A stretch of 64,000 nt of DNA from Candidatus Gastranaerophilales bacterium (GCA_944326915.1 CALVFT010000002.1:186001-250000); one strand, 5' to 3'; positions 46,901 to 54,665 are shown, counted from the stretch's first letter. Numbers and translations are program-made. Notes: generated by a model from the letters alone, not told the origin.

Positions 46901-47408
46901 TAGCAGATTTTTCGAGAGAAATAAGATCTTGCTGAGTTTTAGATATATTAGCTCTTACTGAGGACCTTGAATATTCCTTATTAAAATATTCTTGCCATGA
47001 ATCAACGACATCAGACAATACTCCTGATTCTTTATCTCTTTCATTTACAATTAAACTTGCTTGAGAAGTAATATTTTTTAAGAAACTAATAGCTTCTGCC
47101 TGTTGTGAAGTCGGTTGAATAGTCGCATAATCTTTCGGTTTACGTTCAACAGATATGCCAATATTTTTGTCCTTAATAAAGCCAGTCCCAAATACATTTG
47201 ACTGTGAATTTCTTAACAGAATAGAATGGGAATCATTTTTACCAGAAGATTTTACCAAATATTCGAATCCAGGATATACTTTTCCAGTTTTTTGCATTTC
47301 CTTCTGCATAATTGATACAACAGCATCATCAGAAATAACAAAGCCTAATTTATGAGAGGCTCTATATTGATTTATAATTTTTTTTTGTTGTATACTGTAT
47401 TCTGACAT
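40998..47408 (-). CDS. Giant (2136-residue) protein with zinc-metallopeptidase motif, effector-like
   Basis: One uninterrupted frame. The N-terminus (MSEYSIQQKKIINQYRASHK) has no signal peptide. A ~390-residue helical region is followed by a hydrophobic, glycine-containing stretch at ~396-430 (MALTVVPGGAVATSG). At 852-856 is HELTH within VEIISHELTHMLQYRD, a HExxH zinc site, with E949 in QATERGAYNLG as a candidate third ligand, so a gluzincin-like peptidase is plausible. The last ~1100 residues are mostly helical with no family I recognise. AGGA is ten bases before the ATG. It could be a large secreted toxin or effector; no secretion genes adjoin it. Confidence 0.7.
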   Translation of the reverse strand: MSEYSIQQKKIINQYRASHKLGFVISDDAVVSIMQKEMQKTGKVYPGFEYLVKSSGKNDSHSILLRNSQSNVFGTGFIKDKNIGISVERKPKDYATIQPTSQQAEAISFLKNITSQASLIVNERDKESGVLSDVVDSWQEYFNKEYSRSSVRANISKTQQDLISLEKSAKGEPLSFDLLGNPIISSFEETFKRTRGVDFSEKNINDCKQKAEKFAEVKTAVDMIKRTKQNLAFATKGDTMSQMTPENASKAIIGAFNLAGIKSQSKINEILGVISEKYKDHSTIKKYGGEFKLAKNNRGEYVISRRAKNGEFTEAPNEELRIIAQEMSILLDKSLAKNLNVKYNKDATPEEMSSLTQNILNKYQKEYEDSFKKAFGKKDLKILSEKYVQMQQQGVANIEMGLNILSMALTVVPGGAVATSGWALRGSVALKGTTTGAKIVKGLGLVDKAKKGVKLAQTMQKVQKATSPIIMANMTLRPTELLEQLSSENGMNAEEWEAWGKGVLKNTIYMAAGMQASKFAEQGAALYKTKALVKTLRQSGKSADEVFTMIKANPVKFPNDIVKSFKSIDTTAKMLQIPSEVALDLSSTYLLNKISGDAELTSQDWINSVAFAISGGVLQKQFAHLSTESKVKYIHDAFKEYGITRAEAQNILNTMDGISEGKIRVKKKQEKQAETGVPKGISSQTEALINNAKNENPAESVTGKIKDQWQQSDVNTGVENRSVDLFNLDNDADLRTPATNVNGEVTSLILTGKLKEKLAQRYEELGNVFNDIAKNRSEELSKLAKDCGSDKQKFADGVVKILSEDIGMKGYEPKIEFIEMEGSDGLANWPNGTIQINKNTNNAKDLVEIISHELTHMLQYRDIIAQYGEQGLRDVVMNDKSIPDPFKEAKIQEVLESPFTARLLENYNNLKYSEEGSLNEYLTRIYKDEFANPINPNTDMQGYVDQATERGAYNLGSQQLGSNIRGLENSYVGEGRWKVEQGEIQEINGQKFRINSDGTITILNSESLPAGITEGEMSDAEFLTRGIQLSQRDNGFVSPAAKSLLESIRNSELENNRDDANNFKLRDFSTISRDSQNNLLSDEMLGYAKEFVDCIPKGKDEYLVQSTDFSINRILTMHLESAKPEVRQEIVNAAKKLFSHPNVRNGVVDDLISACVEGDYRKGYTFNQDAFDRIYATFEQKIKNRESESDYSYSLMVSQIATNGIYYEKDANGNYIKRCDDIGFKIGMMLPESDPFGRYIHYDLRKHPETGEIDLSTIGQFTKDYIIQKVEKEFLQSEKEFQEYNLRTYQHETRIQYDEYAELLRNLCTVNGELNVQNCFAVDYMIKDLGISKSEVVKILENYRNQDGILDMTMLRLIKNERKDFDKVGVLNTLQKLKQDISSLYNEKGYVSEEILQNLTNAPLARSMTLRTSDHLWRNKYNYDVSQHYMTDGKIDFDKLKAVESELANIVGMLGIKCDNASERCIVSNLYNTIKANPDDASNILASAKKGGMFALEEASDENGKGINLDELNYYSSLPDDLYGVIKKNSWLEPFVKGEPVKEVSDWQIRNLTPEDKEILSRNGIDFNYAINARKNQYNRKSEVSVESQNQLEHTIETLDNTLATADVGSGIELEYSREQFESDLIDAVKDLPQARANDILNSYGLTLKDGKIEGVICKPQMDAPQNLANIEQKIKQCIEKFQNNRVLNSDSSLNAIYTSLTKDFPEFTMLVGKIGSDGQRVDVTVLRQMQSLVNNSQYKTLSQNEQKMAKLALMFRAFNDIDSTSNVIEKVFVVSNDGVAIDLKHKRYKNGDFTWAILERFGLTDEEKYVVTDLVAHSGWSKEYNDGVVDIGIAGEYNPEWIERNGVKNYPDINPENNANKVAVNNRFGTLKLSKLIEDIINPDNKIDTKPIEAAQKRVYQNMQIVNSVTAKDLEPYWEKQIIGGVECQVIDLRKTKLPEDFYLMGHFTEHGVEHLYNLLNNKNDKVFFSNSLLKPNAARTFAGRTEGIISEFDNRNVAEVSRYNIDSGFGKSYNDFVVSMSGTRGYHEVASTVKEKLALTNEEYGLLMEQIVDKRLNELDDHYNINGRYLTRQEIIDAHNAAYENMLKTQGEQNEVTILNQTPIAFAYSASKTYDGSCPFSLKDSPLKRVIIFP

Positions 47409-47636
47409 GTTACGAAATCCTACATTTAACCTTGACTTTTATATCGTCAAAATTTTGAATTTACTTTAATTATTTAAAAAATTTTGTAACATTTTTTTAT
47501 ATTTAAAAGAAAAAATTAAAACATAGAGTATTAATAAACCTTTAAACTATCAGGTATTATTAAATAATAGCTGATTTACGATATCCCCTAAAATTAATTT
47601 AAAATTAGAACCCTCGAAACGAGCATTATACCTAAT

Positions 47637-47655
47637 AAAAAGACCCCGAAGGGTC
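47637..47655 (-). terminator. tRNA-His terminator
   Basis: On the minus strand GACCC, loop TTCG, GGGTC, then five T. It is 12 bases beyond the tRNA 3' end. Confidence 0.82.
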
Positions 47656-47667
47656 AATTTCAATAAA

Positions 47668-47744
47668 TGGGGCGCCTGATGGGATTCGAACCCATGCATA
47701 TCGGAACCACAATCCGAGGTCTTAACCGCTTGACGACAGGCGCC
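47668..47744 (-). tRNA. tRNA-His (anticodon GTG)
   Basis: The minus strand folds as a tRNA: acceptor GGCGCCTG pairs with CAGGCGCC in eight pairs, including the encoded G-1:C73 pair specific to tRNA-His. The anticodon arm is TCGGA-TTGTGGT-TCCGA with anticodon GTG; the T arm is GGG-TTCGAAT-CCC. The CCA end is encoded (47668-47670). Confidence 0.96.
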
Positions 47745-47853
47745 ATTGATTTATTACTTTATTATAGTAACATAAAAAAATTTTTTGTCTAGAACTTTTC
47801 TATTTTTTTATCATAAATTTTGGAAAAATTTAATATTATGCACCATAAAATAA

Positions 47854-47875
47854 AAAGTCTTCTTTCGAAGACTTT
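47854..47875 (-). terminator. rpaB terminator
   Basis: AAAGTCTTC (47854-47862) pairs with GAAGACTTT (47867-47875) around a four-base loop; a T-rich tail follows on the minus strand, just after the rpaB stop. Confidence 0.8.
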
Positions 47876-47881
47876 CTATTC

Positions 47882-48646
47882 TTAACTTATTCTTTGGAAC
47901 ATATATCCAATACCGCGAGCTGTCAATATTAACTCAGGATTTGCTGGATCTGATTCCAACTTTGAACGTAATCTTGATATATGTACATCAACTACGCGAG
48001 TATCAATTCTGTGATCAGGTGGGTAAGCCCAAACATGTTGTAATATTTCATTTCTTGAAAATGCTTGACCGGAATTATTCACTAACAACTCTAATAAACT
48101 GAACTCCATACCTGTCAAACGAATTCTTTCATTTTTTCTAAATACTTGACGTCTTGCTGTATCAATCTTGATATTTCCGGTTGTAATAACATTCTTTGCA
48201 ACTTTACCTGTTGGTGTAGAAGTTTCTCTGTTATTTGTTCTTCTTAGTACAGCTTTAACTCTTGCTTCTAGTTCTTTTGGACTGAATGGTTTTATTACAT
48301 AATCATCTGCACCTAATTCTAGACCGGTAATTCTTTCAGAAACATCACCCAATGCAGTTAATATAATAATTGGAACATCTGATGTCCTTCTTATTTCACG
48401 AGTTACGCCATAACCATCCACTTTTGGCATCATTACGTCTAATACAACTAAATCTGGATTGTACTTGTTAAATGCGTTTATTGCTTCTTCTCCGTCCTGA
48501 GCAGTATAAACGTCATAACCAGCCATTTTTAATCTTGTTTCCAAAATTCGTCTGATACTTGCTTCATCATCAGCCAAAAGTATTCTTTGACGATCTTCTG
48601 TTTCATTAGGCATTTCTGCATTTTCAGTCATAGTCTTTTCCTTCAT
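47882..48646 (-). CDS. rpaB: OmpR-family response regulator, RpaB-like
   Basis: 254 residues. Receiver ~22-140 with LLADDEASIRRILETRLK, phospho-acceptor Asp70 in LVVLDVMMPKVDGYG, TALGDVSERITGLELGADDY and Lys119; winged-helix output ~155-252 with RIRLTGMEFSLLELLVNN and TRVVDVHISRLRSKLESDP. As recalled, RpaB/Ycf27 of cyanobacteria shares long stretches of this wording, where it controls photosynthetic and high-light genes. Here no photosynthetic genes are expected. No histidine kinase adjoins it. The start could also lie a few codons in (MTENAEM). Confidence 0.88.
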   Translation of the reverse strand: MKEKTMTENAEMPNETEDRQRILLADDEASIRRILETRLKMAGYDVYTAQDGEEAINAFNKYNPDLVVLDVMMPKVDGYGVTREIRRTSDVPIIILTALGDVSERITGLELGADDYVIKPFSPKELEARVKAVLRRTNNRETSTPTGKVAKNVITTGNIKIDTARRQVFRKNERIRLTGMEFSLLELLVNNSGQAFSRNEILQHVWAYPPDHRIDTRVVDVHISRLRSKLESDPANPELILTARGIGYMFQRIS

Positions 48647-48887
48647 TATAATAAGCTAACACTTTAATAAATCACAAAATATTAAAAAATATTTATTTTT
48701 CTAAATTTTTTTAAAGATTTATAATAATATCTTAATGTAAGTTTACAAAAATTGCAAGTACTTTTTATAAAAAATTCTATTTTTGTATAAGATTACTATA
48801 CTAAAGTAGTAGATAATATATAAAATAGCCACATGTGTGATGAAAAACTTCATAGAATATTTAATAATATAAATATTTAATAATACT

Positions 48888-49109
48888 ATGGAAGATTTTG
48901 AATTAAACTATCACGAAATTATATCTGAAAATGTAAAAAAGCTTCGTAAAAGAGCTAAACTTTCTCAAGAAGCTTTAGCAGAAAAACTAAACTGTTCTCG
49001 AGAATTTATTAGCAGAGTTGAAAACAAGAGAGAAAGAATTAGTCTCAATATGCTATTAAAAATAGCAAAACTATTTAATGTCAATCCTAGCTCTTTATTT
49101 AAAAACTAA
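48888..49109 (+). CDS. Small HTH (XRE/Cro-type) DNA-binding protein
   Basis: 73 residues. One helix-turn-helix fills most of it: ISENVKKLRKRAKLSQEALAEK (helices 1-2), CSREFISRVENKRE (recognition helix), ISLNMLLKIAKLFNVNPSSLF. It is probably a dimeric regulator; the target is unknown. A TTTAAT lies six bases before the ATG and there is no Shine-Dalgarno. The ~240-base gap upstream, shared with rpaB, is AT-rich and shows no other feature I can support. Confidence 0.85.
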   Translation: MEDFELNYHEIISENVKKLRKRAKLSQEALAEKLNCSREFISRVENKRERISLNMLLKIAKLFNVNPSSLFKN

Positions 49110-49125
49110 TCCATTTTATTACGCC

Positions 49126-49857
49126 TTACTGGGTAATAATCGCCTTAAAATGTTCTAAATCCTCTTTTGTATCAATTCCAATTGGTTTAAAATCAACAAC
49201 AGAAGTTTTTATTTTCATTCCGTTTTGCAAGGCTCTCAACTGCTCCAAACTTTCAGATAATTCATATGATGATTGAGGGAGTTCTGTCATCTTTATTAAA
49301 GCTTCGCGTTTATAACCATATATACCTAGATGCCCATAAAAAGTTGCTTGATTTTCATTTCTTTCAAACGGTATTTTTGATCTTGAAAAATACATTGCAT
49401 AACCATAATTATCGACAACACATTTTACTAAATTAGGATTTTCTACTTCATCTTTATCTTCAATACATCTGATCAAAGTAGAAATATCAGCATCTTCATC
49501 ATCTTTAACATCACTAATCACAGCATCTATACTTTCGGGTTTTATAAGAGGTTCATCACCTTGTAAATTTACAATATATGAAATTTCTGGATGCCTCATA
49601 ACAACTTCTTTAATTCGGTCAGAACCACATTTATGTTCTGTTGAAGTCATTTCGACCTCACCACCGAAAGATTTTACTTCATTATAAATTCTCTCATCGT
49701 CAGTAGCAACAATAATCAAATCAGCAAGCTTAGCTTGCATAGCTTTTTCATACACCCATTGAATAATAGACTTCCCTGCGACTTTAATTAGAGGTTTGCC
49801 TTCTAATCTTGATGAACCGTATCTTGCCGGTATTATTATTGCTGTTTTAGACATCAT
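49126..49857 (-). CDS. kdsB: 3-deoxy-manno-octulosonate cytidylyltransferase
   Basis: Activates Kdo as CMP-Kdo for lipopolysaccharide inner core, which implies an outer membrane. 243 residues. Seen: IIPARYGSSRLEGKPLIKVAG, VATDDERIYNEVKSFGGEV, MTSTEHKCGSDRIKEV, NLQGDEPLIKPESI and the ending PIGIDTKEDLEHFK. Last gene of the accD-accA-prmA run, overlapping the preceding membrane gene by 11 bases. Confidence 0.95.
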   Translation of the reverse strand: MMSKTAIIIPARYGSSRLEGKPLIKVAGKSIIQWVYEKAMQAKLADLIIVATDDERIYNEVKSFGGEVEMTSTEHKCGSDRIKEVVMRHPEISYIVNLQGDEPLIKPESIDAVISDVKDDEDADISTLIRCIEDKDEVENPNLVKCVVDNYGYAMYFSRSKIPFERNENQATFYGHLGIYGYKREALIKMTELPQSSYELSESLEQLRALQNGMKIKTSVVDFKPIGIDTKEDLEHFKAIITQ

Positions 49858-50269
49858 TGAATCCTTTCTTCAATAAACCTATAAGTTCAAAATCTTTTTT
49901 TGATAAATAAACTTCAATATTTTCTGTTTCACTAATTAATGTCATTGTTTTATACACAAGCCCAGATGATAATTTAATACAATTGTAATCCCTTACAACC
50001 AAAGCTCTTCCTAAATAAAATAATACAATAAAATCAAAATAAATACATATCTTCCCAGATCCTAATCCACGACCTAGAGGTAAACCAAGTAAATTAACTT
50101 GAACATTCATAACTTTAGAAGGTTCGCCAAACTGTTGTTTAAGCTCCTTTGCCTTGAATGGTAATTTTTTAGCTAAAAATTTATTAAAAAGAACGAATAT
50201 AAGAGATGAGGAAAAAACTATATACAAAACTACTACAGCAATAAAAACATAATATTTAAAATTTTCCAC
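49847..50269 (-). CDS. Unrecognised small membrane protein
   Basis: 140 residues from a GTG start with AAGGTGAA upstream. One clear N-terminal membrane helix (~6-28, YYVFIAVVVLYIVFSSSLIFVLF), then a basic stretch (KFLAKKLPFKAKELKQQFG) and a beta-rich domain with GLPLGRGLGSGKICIYFDFIVL. The family is not recognised. It lies between prmA and kdsB; the overlap with kdsB suggests coupled translation. Confidence 0.7.
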   Translation of the reverse strand: MENFKYYVFIAVVVLYIVFSSSLIFVLFNKFLAKKLPFKAKELKQQFGEPSKVMNVQVNLLGLPLGRGLGSGKICIYFDFIVLFYLGRALVVRDYNCIKLSSGLVYKTMTLISETENIEVYLSKKDFELIGLLKKGFNDV

Positions 50270-50280
50270 GTAATTTCACC

Positions 50281-51174
50281 TTATCTCTTTACAACAAAAG
50301 CAACCCACTGATCTTGATGCAATTCTTCAACTACATTTAAACCATATTTTTTTATTGCTTCAACAACAACAGGCTTTTTTTCCTCTAAAATTCCAGACAA
50401 AACTAATATTCCATTATCAGTCATAATATTTTTTAAATCGCCCATAATCTCGGCCAACACATTATGTAATATATTAGCTAAAACAAAATCAAATTTTTCT
50501 GAGATTTTATCAGCAGTGTTTAATTCAAAATTGCATTCAACATTATTTTTTACAGCATTCTCTTTTGCCACATCTATAACGGTATCATCATTATCGCAGC
50601 CATACGTATAAGAGGCCCCAAACTTTTTTGCACATATTGCCAAAATTCCTGATCCCATGCCAATATCAGCAACTTTTGCTTCTTTAGGCATATATTTTTC
50701 GATAGCTTTCATACACAACTGAGTAGTTTGATGAGTACCAGTACCAAAAGCACAACCAGGTTCTAAATCAATAATAATCTCATTTTCTTTAATTGGAGAA
50801 TACTCAATCCAATCAGGCACAACTGTTATCCTATCAGTAACATGAGTGACAGTCCATTTTTCTTTCCATTTCTTAGACCAATCTTCATCTTCTTTCTCTG
50901 TAAGAATATACTCCCAGCTGCCAATCTCACTATCAGTTAAACCTCTTTTAAGAAGTAGATTTTTTAAAGCAACAAGTTCAGGTTCAAAATTTTCAGGTAA
51001 AGAACGCAAAAAGCATTTTAAAGTACCTTCAGTAGTAGAAACCATTTCCAAGTCTTTGTACGCCTCTTCAGCTAGAACTACTCCCTCACAGTCAAAAGTA
51101 TCAAAAAGCATCTCAGAAACAATCTCAGAAATATCAGGGTTAATTTTTAGTTGCAATTCATAATAATTTGACAT
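50281..51174 (-). CDS. prmA: Ribosomal protein L11 methyltransferase PrmA
   Basis: Trimethylates L11. 297 residues: N-terminal L11-recognition domain (~1-60), then a Rossmann methyltransferase with EPGCAFGTGTHQTTQLCM, VADIGMGSGILAICAKKFGA and VLANILHNVLAEIM. The ribosome site GGAGTAG is inside the end of accA, three bases away. Part of the accD-accA-prmA-kdsB run. Confidence 0.94.
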   Translation of the reverse strand: MSNYYELQLKINPDISEIVSEMLFDTFDCEGVVLAEEAYKDLEMVSTTEGTLKCFLRSLPENFEPELVALKNLLLKRGLTDSEIGSWEYILTEKEDEDWSKKWKEKWTVTHVTDRITVVPDWIEYSPIKENEIIIDLEPGCAFGTGTHQTTQLCMKAIEKYMPKEAKVADIGMGSGILAICAKKFGASYTYGCDNDDTVIDVAKENAVKNNVECNFELNTADKISEKFDFVLANILHNVLAEIMGDLKNIMTDNGILVLSGILEEKKPVVVEAIKKYGLNVVEELHQDQWVAFVVKR

Positions 51175-51177
51175 TGA

Positions 51178-52131
51178 CTACTCCAAAAAAGCACCCATTT
51201 TTCTAAACTTGTCATAACGTTGAACTTTTAGTTCATCTTTAGATAATTTATCAAGTTCAGCCAAACTATCTAATATAGTTTGTTTCATATTTGCAGAAAC
51301 AGCTGCATAGTCGGTATGAGCACCACCTACAGGTTCTTTGATATCACCATCAATAATATCAAACTTCAACAAATCCTTTGCAGTAATTTTCAACGCATCA
51401 GCAGCTTCAGAAGCTTTTGCAGCATCTCGCCATAGAATTGAAGCACAACCTTCCGGAGATATTACTGTATAGTAAGCGTGTTCGAGTAAATAAACTTTAT
51501 TTGCAACAGCCAAACCTAAAGCTCCTCCTGAACAGCCTTCCCCAGTAATTATAGCAATTACAGGAACATCTAATTTAGCCATTTCTCTTAAATTTACAGC
51601 AATAGCACCACCCTGATTTGTTTCCTCTGCACTAATACCAGGATATGCCCCTGGAGTATCAATCAAAGTAACAATAGGTAAGTTAAATTTGTTTGCATGC
51701 TTGAACAATCTTAAAGCTTTTCTATAACCTTGAGGCTGAGGCATACCAAAATTATATTCGAGATTTTCTTTTGTTGATTTACCTTTCATAGTACCGATGA
51801 TCATAACAGGTCTACCATCTATTTTGGCCATACCACCAATAATAGCTCTGTCATCCATACCTTCTCTATCACCATGAAACTCAATAAAATCTTCACAGAT
51901 ATTATTCACATAGTCCAAAAAATTTGGTCTTTCAGGATGTCTTGCAATTTGCAACTTTTGAGATGGTTTTAAATTTGCATACAATTCCTTACGGTAATCT
52001 TCTGCTTGTTGCTCAAAAGTGTCAATTTCCTTACTCAAATCCATGCCTGACTCCAAACTTATCTTCTTTAATTCTTCAATTTTTTCTTGAATCTCAACAA
52101 TCGGTTTTTCAAAATCCAAAACTGCTGTCAT
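51178..52131 (-). CDS. accA: Acetyl-CoA carboxylase carboxyltransferase subunit alpha
   Basis: With AccD, moves carboxyl from carboxybiotin to acetyl-CoA, the first step of fatty-acid synthesis. 317 residues: ARHPERPNFLDYV, EFHGDREGMDDRAIIGGMA, MPQPQGYRKALRLFK, LIDTPGAYPGISAEETNQGG, ITGEGCSGGALG, SPEGCASILWRDA. GAGGT precedes the ATG. 35 bases downstream of accD. Confidence 0.97.
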   Translation of the reverse strand: MTAVLDFEKPIVEIQEKIEELKKISLESGMDLSKEIDTFEQQAEDYRKELYANLKPSQKLQIARHPERPNFLDYVNNICEDFIEFHGDREGMDDRAIIGGMAKIDGRPVMIIGTMKGKSTKENLEYNFGMPQPQGYRKALRLFKHANKFNLPIVTLIDTPGAYPGISAEETNQGGAIAVNLREMAKLDVPVIAIITGEGCSGGALGLAVANKVYLLEHAYYTVISPEGCASILWRDAAKASEAADALKITAKDLLKFDIIDGDIKEPVGGAHTDYAAVSANMKQTILDSLAELDKLSKDELKVQRYDKFRKMGAFLE

Positions 52132-52166
52132 TATTATACCTCACATTAAAATCTTATCAATAGGAA

Positions 52167-53033
52167 CTACAAATTATGCATTTCCAAAATCTTAGCCAAA
52201 GTATCTCTCAAATTCTTACGAGAGGATACAACATCAACTTGTCCATACTTAAGCAAATATTCTGCTGTTTGGAAATCAGACGGCAATTTTTGTCTGATAG
52301 TTTGTTCAATTACGCGTCGACCAGCGAAACCAATTCTTGCCCCTTGTTCAGCAACAATAATATCGCCCAACATTCCAAAACTTGCAGTTACACCTCCAAA
52401 TGTAGGTTCAGTTAACAAGTTAATATATAATAAACCCGCCTCATCAAGTCTTGATACCGCACAGGAAGTCTTTGCCATTTGCATCAAACTTAAAGCACTT
52501 TCTTGCATTCTTGCACCGCCAGAAGATGTAATAACAAGTACAGGCAACTTCAATTCAATCGCCTTTTCTATAATTCTTGTAACTTTTTCTCCGACAACAC
52601 TACCCATTGAACCACCCATATAGTCAAAATCCATAACAGCAGTAGCCAACTTATGTCCTTGAATTGATGCTAACCCTGTAATTACAGCTTCATCAAGACC
52701 AGTTTTATCGTGAGCTCTTTTTAATCTGTCTTTATACGCTTCTGTATCAACAAAGTCCAAAGGATCAGTCGGTAGAATTTCTTTGAATAATTCTTCAAAA
52801 GAGCCCTCATCAAACAATTGAGCAATTCTTGTTTTGGCATTTATTCTAAAATGATAATTGCAGACAGGACATACCATGTCATTATCTTTTAAATCTTTTT
52901 TAAGCAACTGAGCATCACAGTGAACACATTTTGTCCACAAATCAGGATTTTTTTCAACTTCAGCTCTTGCTTCTAATTCTCTTCTTTTTATTTGTGCTTC
53001 TTTACGTTTTTCAAACCAATCTTGTACTGTCAT
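52167..53033 (-). CDS. accD: Acetyl-CoA carboxylase carboxyltransferase subunit beta
   Basis: 288 residues. The N-terminal C4 zinc finger is present (CVHCDAQLLKKDL ... CPVCNYHF). The crotonase-like core follows: LDEAVITGLASIQGHKLA, TSSGGARMQESALSLMQMAK, NLLTEPTFGGVTASF, GFAGRRVIEQT. I chose the ATG at 53033 (MTVQDWFEKRK), preceded at a distance by AAGGGAT; an 18-codon longer frame has no support. It heads the lipid/envelope run. Confidence 0.96.
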   Translation of the reverse strand: MTVQDWFEKRKEAQIKRRELEARAEVEKNPDLWTKCVHCDAQLLKKDLKDNDMVCPVCNYHFRINAKTRIAQLFDEGSFEELFKEILPTDPLDFVDTEAYKDRLKRAHDKTGLDEAVITGLASIQGHKLATAVMDFDYMGGSMGSVVGEKVTRIIEKAIELKLPVLVITSSGGARMQESALSLMQMAKTSCAVSRLDEAGLLYINLLTEPTFGGVTASFGMLGDIIVAEQGARIGFAGRRVIEQTIRQKLPSDFQTAEYLLKYGQVDVVSSRKNLRDTLAKILEMHNL

Positions 53034-53137
53034 AATACATATATCCCTTAAAAAAAACAAATTATAATACATAATCATTATACTCAAAAAAAATTTAATG
53101 GCAATTTTTTACATTTACACGTTTTACAAAATACACA

Positions 53138-53896
53138 ATGATTAATCTAGATAGTACTCAAACAAACAAAAATATTTCATTTAAACAAATCCCCTTCCAA
53201 AAACTAAACGGAATAAAAGCATTCTCTGAAATACATTGCATTACGCCTGCAAAAACTCTTGAGCATATTCCATCAAAAGACTATTTTTTGAGAATAGAAA
53301 GGGATTATGTACCTGAAAAGTTTCATCTAGAACTTGATAATGATGATTTTGAAAATATTGGCTCTAGTGAAATAGAATTAAAAAATAACAAAACTCTATA
53401 TAATCATAACATTGATGTCATAAAGAAAAGCTTAAGACACTCCGGCACAGGTTCTATTATGCACCTTGGACATATTATTACAATGCTAGAAAATGGGATG
53501 GACAAAATTGAGTTATATTCACTTGGAGAAGCTGTGCATTTCCATTCAAAATTCAAATTTGAACCAGCAATAAAAGATATACAATCTTTAAACGACTTTT
53601 TACAACTAGATATACTATCAAAGGCAGATGATAAAAGATTTAACAGACTTGCTAAAAAAGTAATAAACTGGAATAGCAACCAAGATACATCATTGCAAAA
53701 CAAACTAAAAGAAGGTAACCAAATCCTTTATGAATACCTACAAATAATCAATCAACAAAAATTAAACAGATTACGTAAATATCAAATTTCACCTGGTTTT
53801 AATATGGTACTAACGAGAGAAAAAGTTATAGAGAATAAGGATTTCTACAATAACCTATTCAAAAAATACGGAATTGATTATGAAATTAGTTCTTAG
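53138..53896 (+). CDS. Tagged protein with GNAT-like segment
   Basis: 252 residues. The N-terminus (MINLDSTQTNKNISFKQIPF) carries the tag seen in other genes here. Residues ~95-150 resemble the acetyl-CoA site of GNAT acetyltransferases: LRHSGTGSIM (R/Q-x-x-G-x-G/A pattern), then KIELYSLGEAVHFHSKFKFEP, like the usual A..FY.K.GF strand-helix. The rest is helical and unrecognised. A CAAAAT lies five bases upstream of the ATG and there is no ribosome site. The end overlaps the convergent metalloprotease gene by 11 bases. GNAT membership is inferred from one region only. Confidence 0.45.
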   Translation: MINLDSTQTNKNISFKQIPFQKLNGIKAFSEIHCITPAKTLEHIPSKDYFLRIERDYVPEKFHLELDNDDFENIGSSEIELKNNKTLYNHNIDVIKKSLRHSGTGSIMHLGHIITMLENGMDKIELYSLGEAVHFHSKFKFEPAIKDIQSLNDFLQLDILSKADDKRFNRLAKKVINWNSNQDTSLQNKLKEGNQILYEYLQIINQQKLNRLRKYQISPGFNMVLTREKVIENKDFYNNLFKKYGIDYEISS

Positions 53897-54665
53897 GTCT
53901 ATTTATAAAAAACTTTTTCATATCTTCTGAAATTTGTACATTTTGCAAAGCCATATGATACTTTCTTAAATTTGCTATAGCTTCAGACTCATCCAGAAGA
54001 TCTCTTTTAGGGGCTTTTATACTATTTTTCACCTGTTCAAACTCACTTGGAGTTTTCTTATTAATATACTTCGCGATAATCTCATCAATATCAGACCCAC
54101 CTATTCCATATTTTGAAGCAATCTCTGCAACAGTTGCACCTTGAGGTAGTGAGTAGAGCCAATTTACTGTCAAAGCATCTCCTTTTGAAATTGAGTTTAT
54201 TCCTTTTTGATGTGGTGTATACATAATATCTGTTTTAAAAGGACTATGTCCTAATCCAATAGCATGACCAATTTCATGCAAAATTGTATGATAGACTTCA
54301 TTCTCATCCATGTAATCAGCATGAACAATTCCTTCTGTAAGCCCTATAGCTACCTCTGCGCCATATAAACGATTTGCGCCATCAAATGCAAAATAACAAT
54401 GTCCTAGAGCTTTTCTTTCAACTCTTTTCCAATCTACATTAACATTTGATTCAAGTAATGTATCTACGACTTTGAATGAAACTCGACCTTTAGTCGCAGT
54501 TTGCCATGCATCAAGTGCGCGCATGACCATGTGTTTGTATTTATAATCCTGCCCTTGTTTAGAATAAAATTTCATCGGTGCAATGTAAACCTTTAAAGGC
54601 ATAAAGGTCCAACGCATTAATCTGCCGTTTTTTAAAGATTCAGAAACATAGGTGTGTTTTTGCAT
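53886..54665 (-). CDS. Matrixin-like zinc metalloprotease (M10 family type)
   Basis: 259 residues. The zinc site is complete: HEIGHAIGLGH at 130-140 (HExxHxxGxxH) with the Met-turn in TDIMYTPHQ (Met148), typical of metzincins and matrixins. The preceding MRWTFMPLKVYIAP and RALDAWQTATKGRVSF match the matrixin fold start. No signal peptide is seen, so export, if any, uses another route. The C-terminal ~90 residues, with GATVAEIASKYGI, are LysM-like in wording but weak. It converges on the GNAT-like gene. Confidence 0.82.
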   Translation of the reverse strand: MQKHTYVSESLKNGRLMRWTFMPLKVYIAPMKFYSKQGQDYKYKHMVMRALDAWQTATKGRVSFKVVDTLLESNVNVDWKRVERKALGHCYFAFDGANRLYGAEVAIGLTEGIVHADYMDENEVYHTILHEIGHAIGLGHSPFKTDIMYTPHQKGINSISKGDALTVNWLYSLPQGATVAEIASKYGIGGSDIDEIIAKYINKKTPSEFEQVKNSIKAPKRDLLDESEAIANLRKYHMALQNVQISEDMKKFFINRPKN

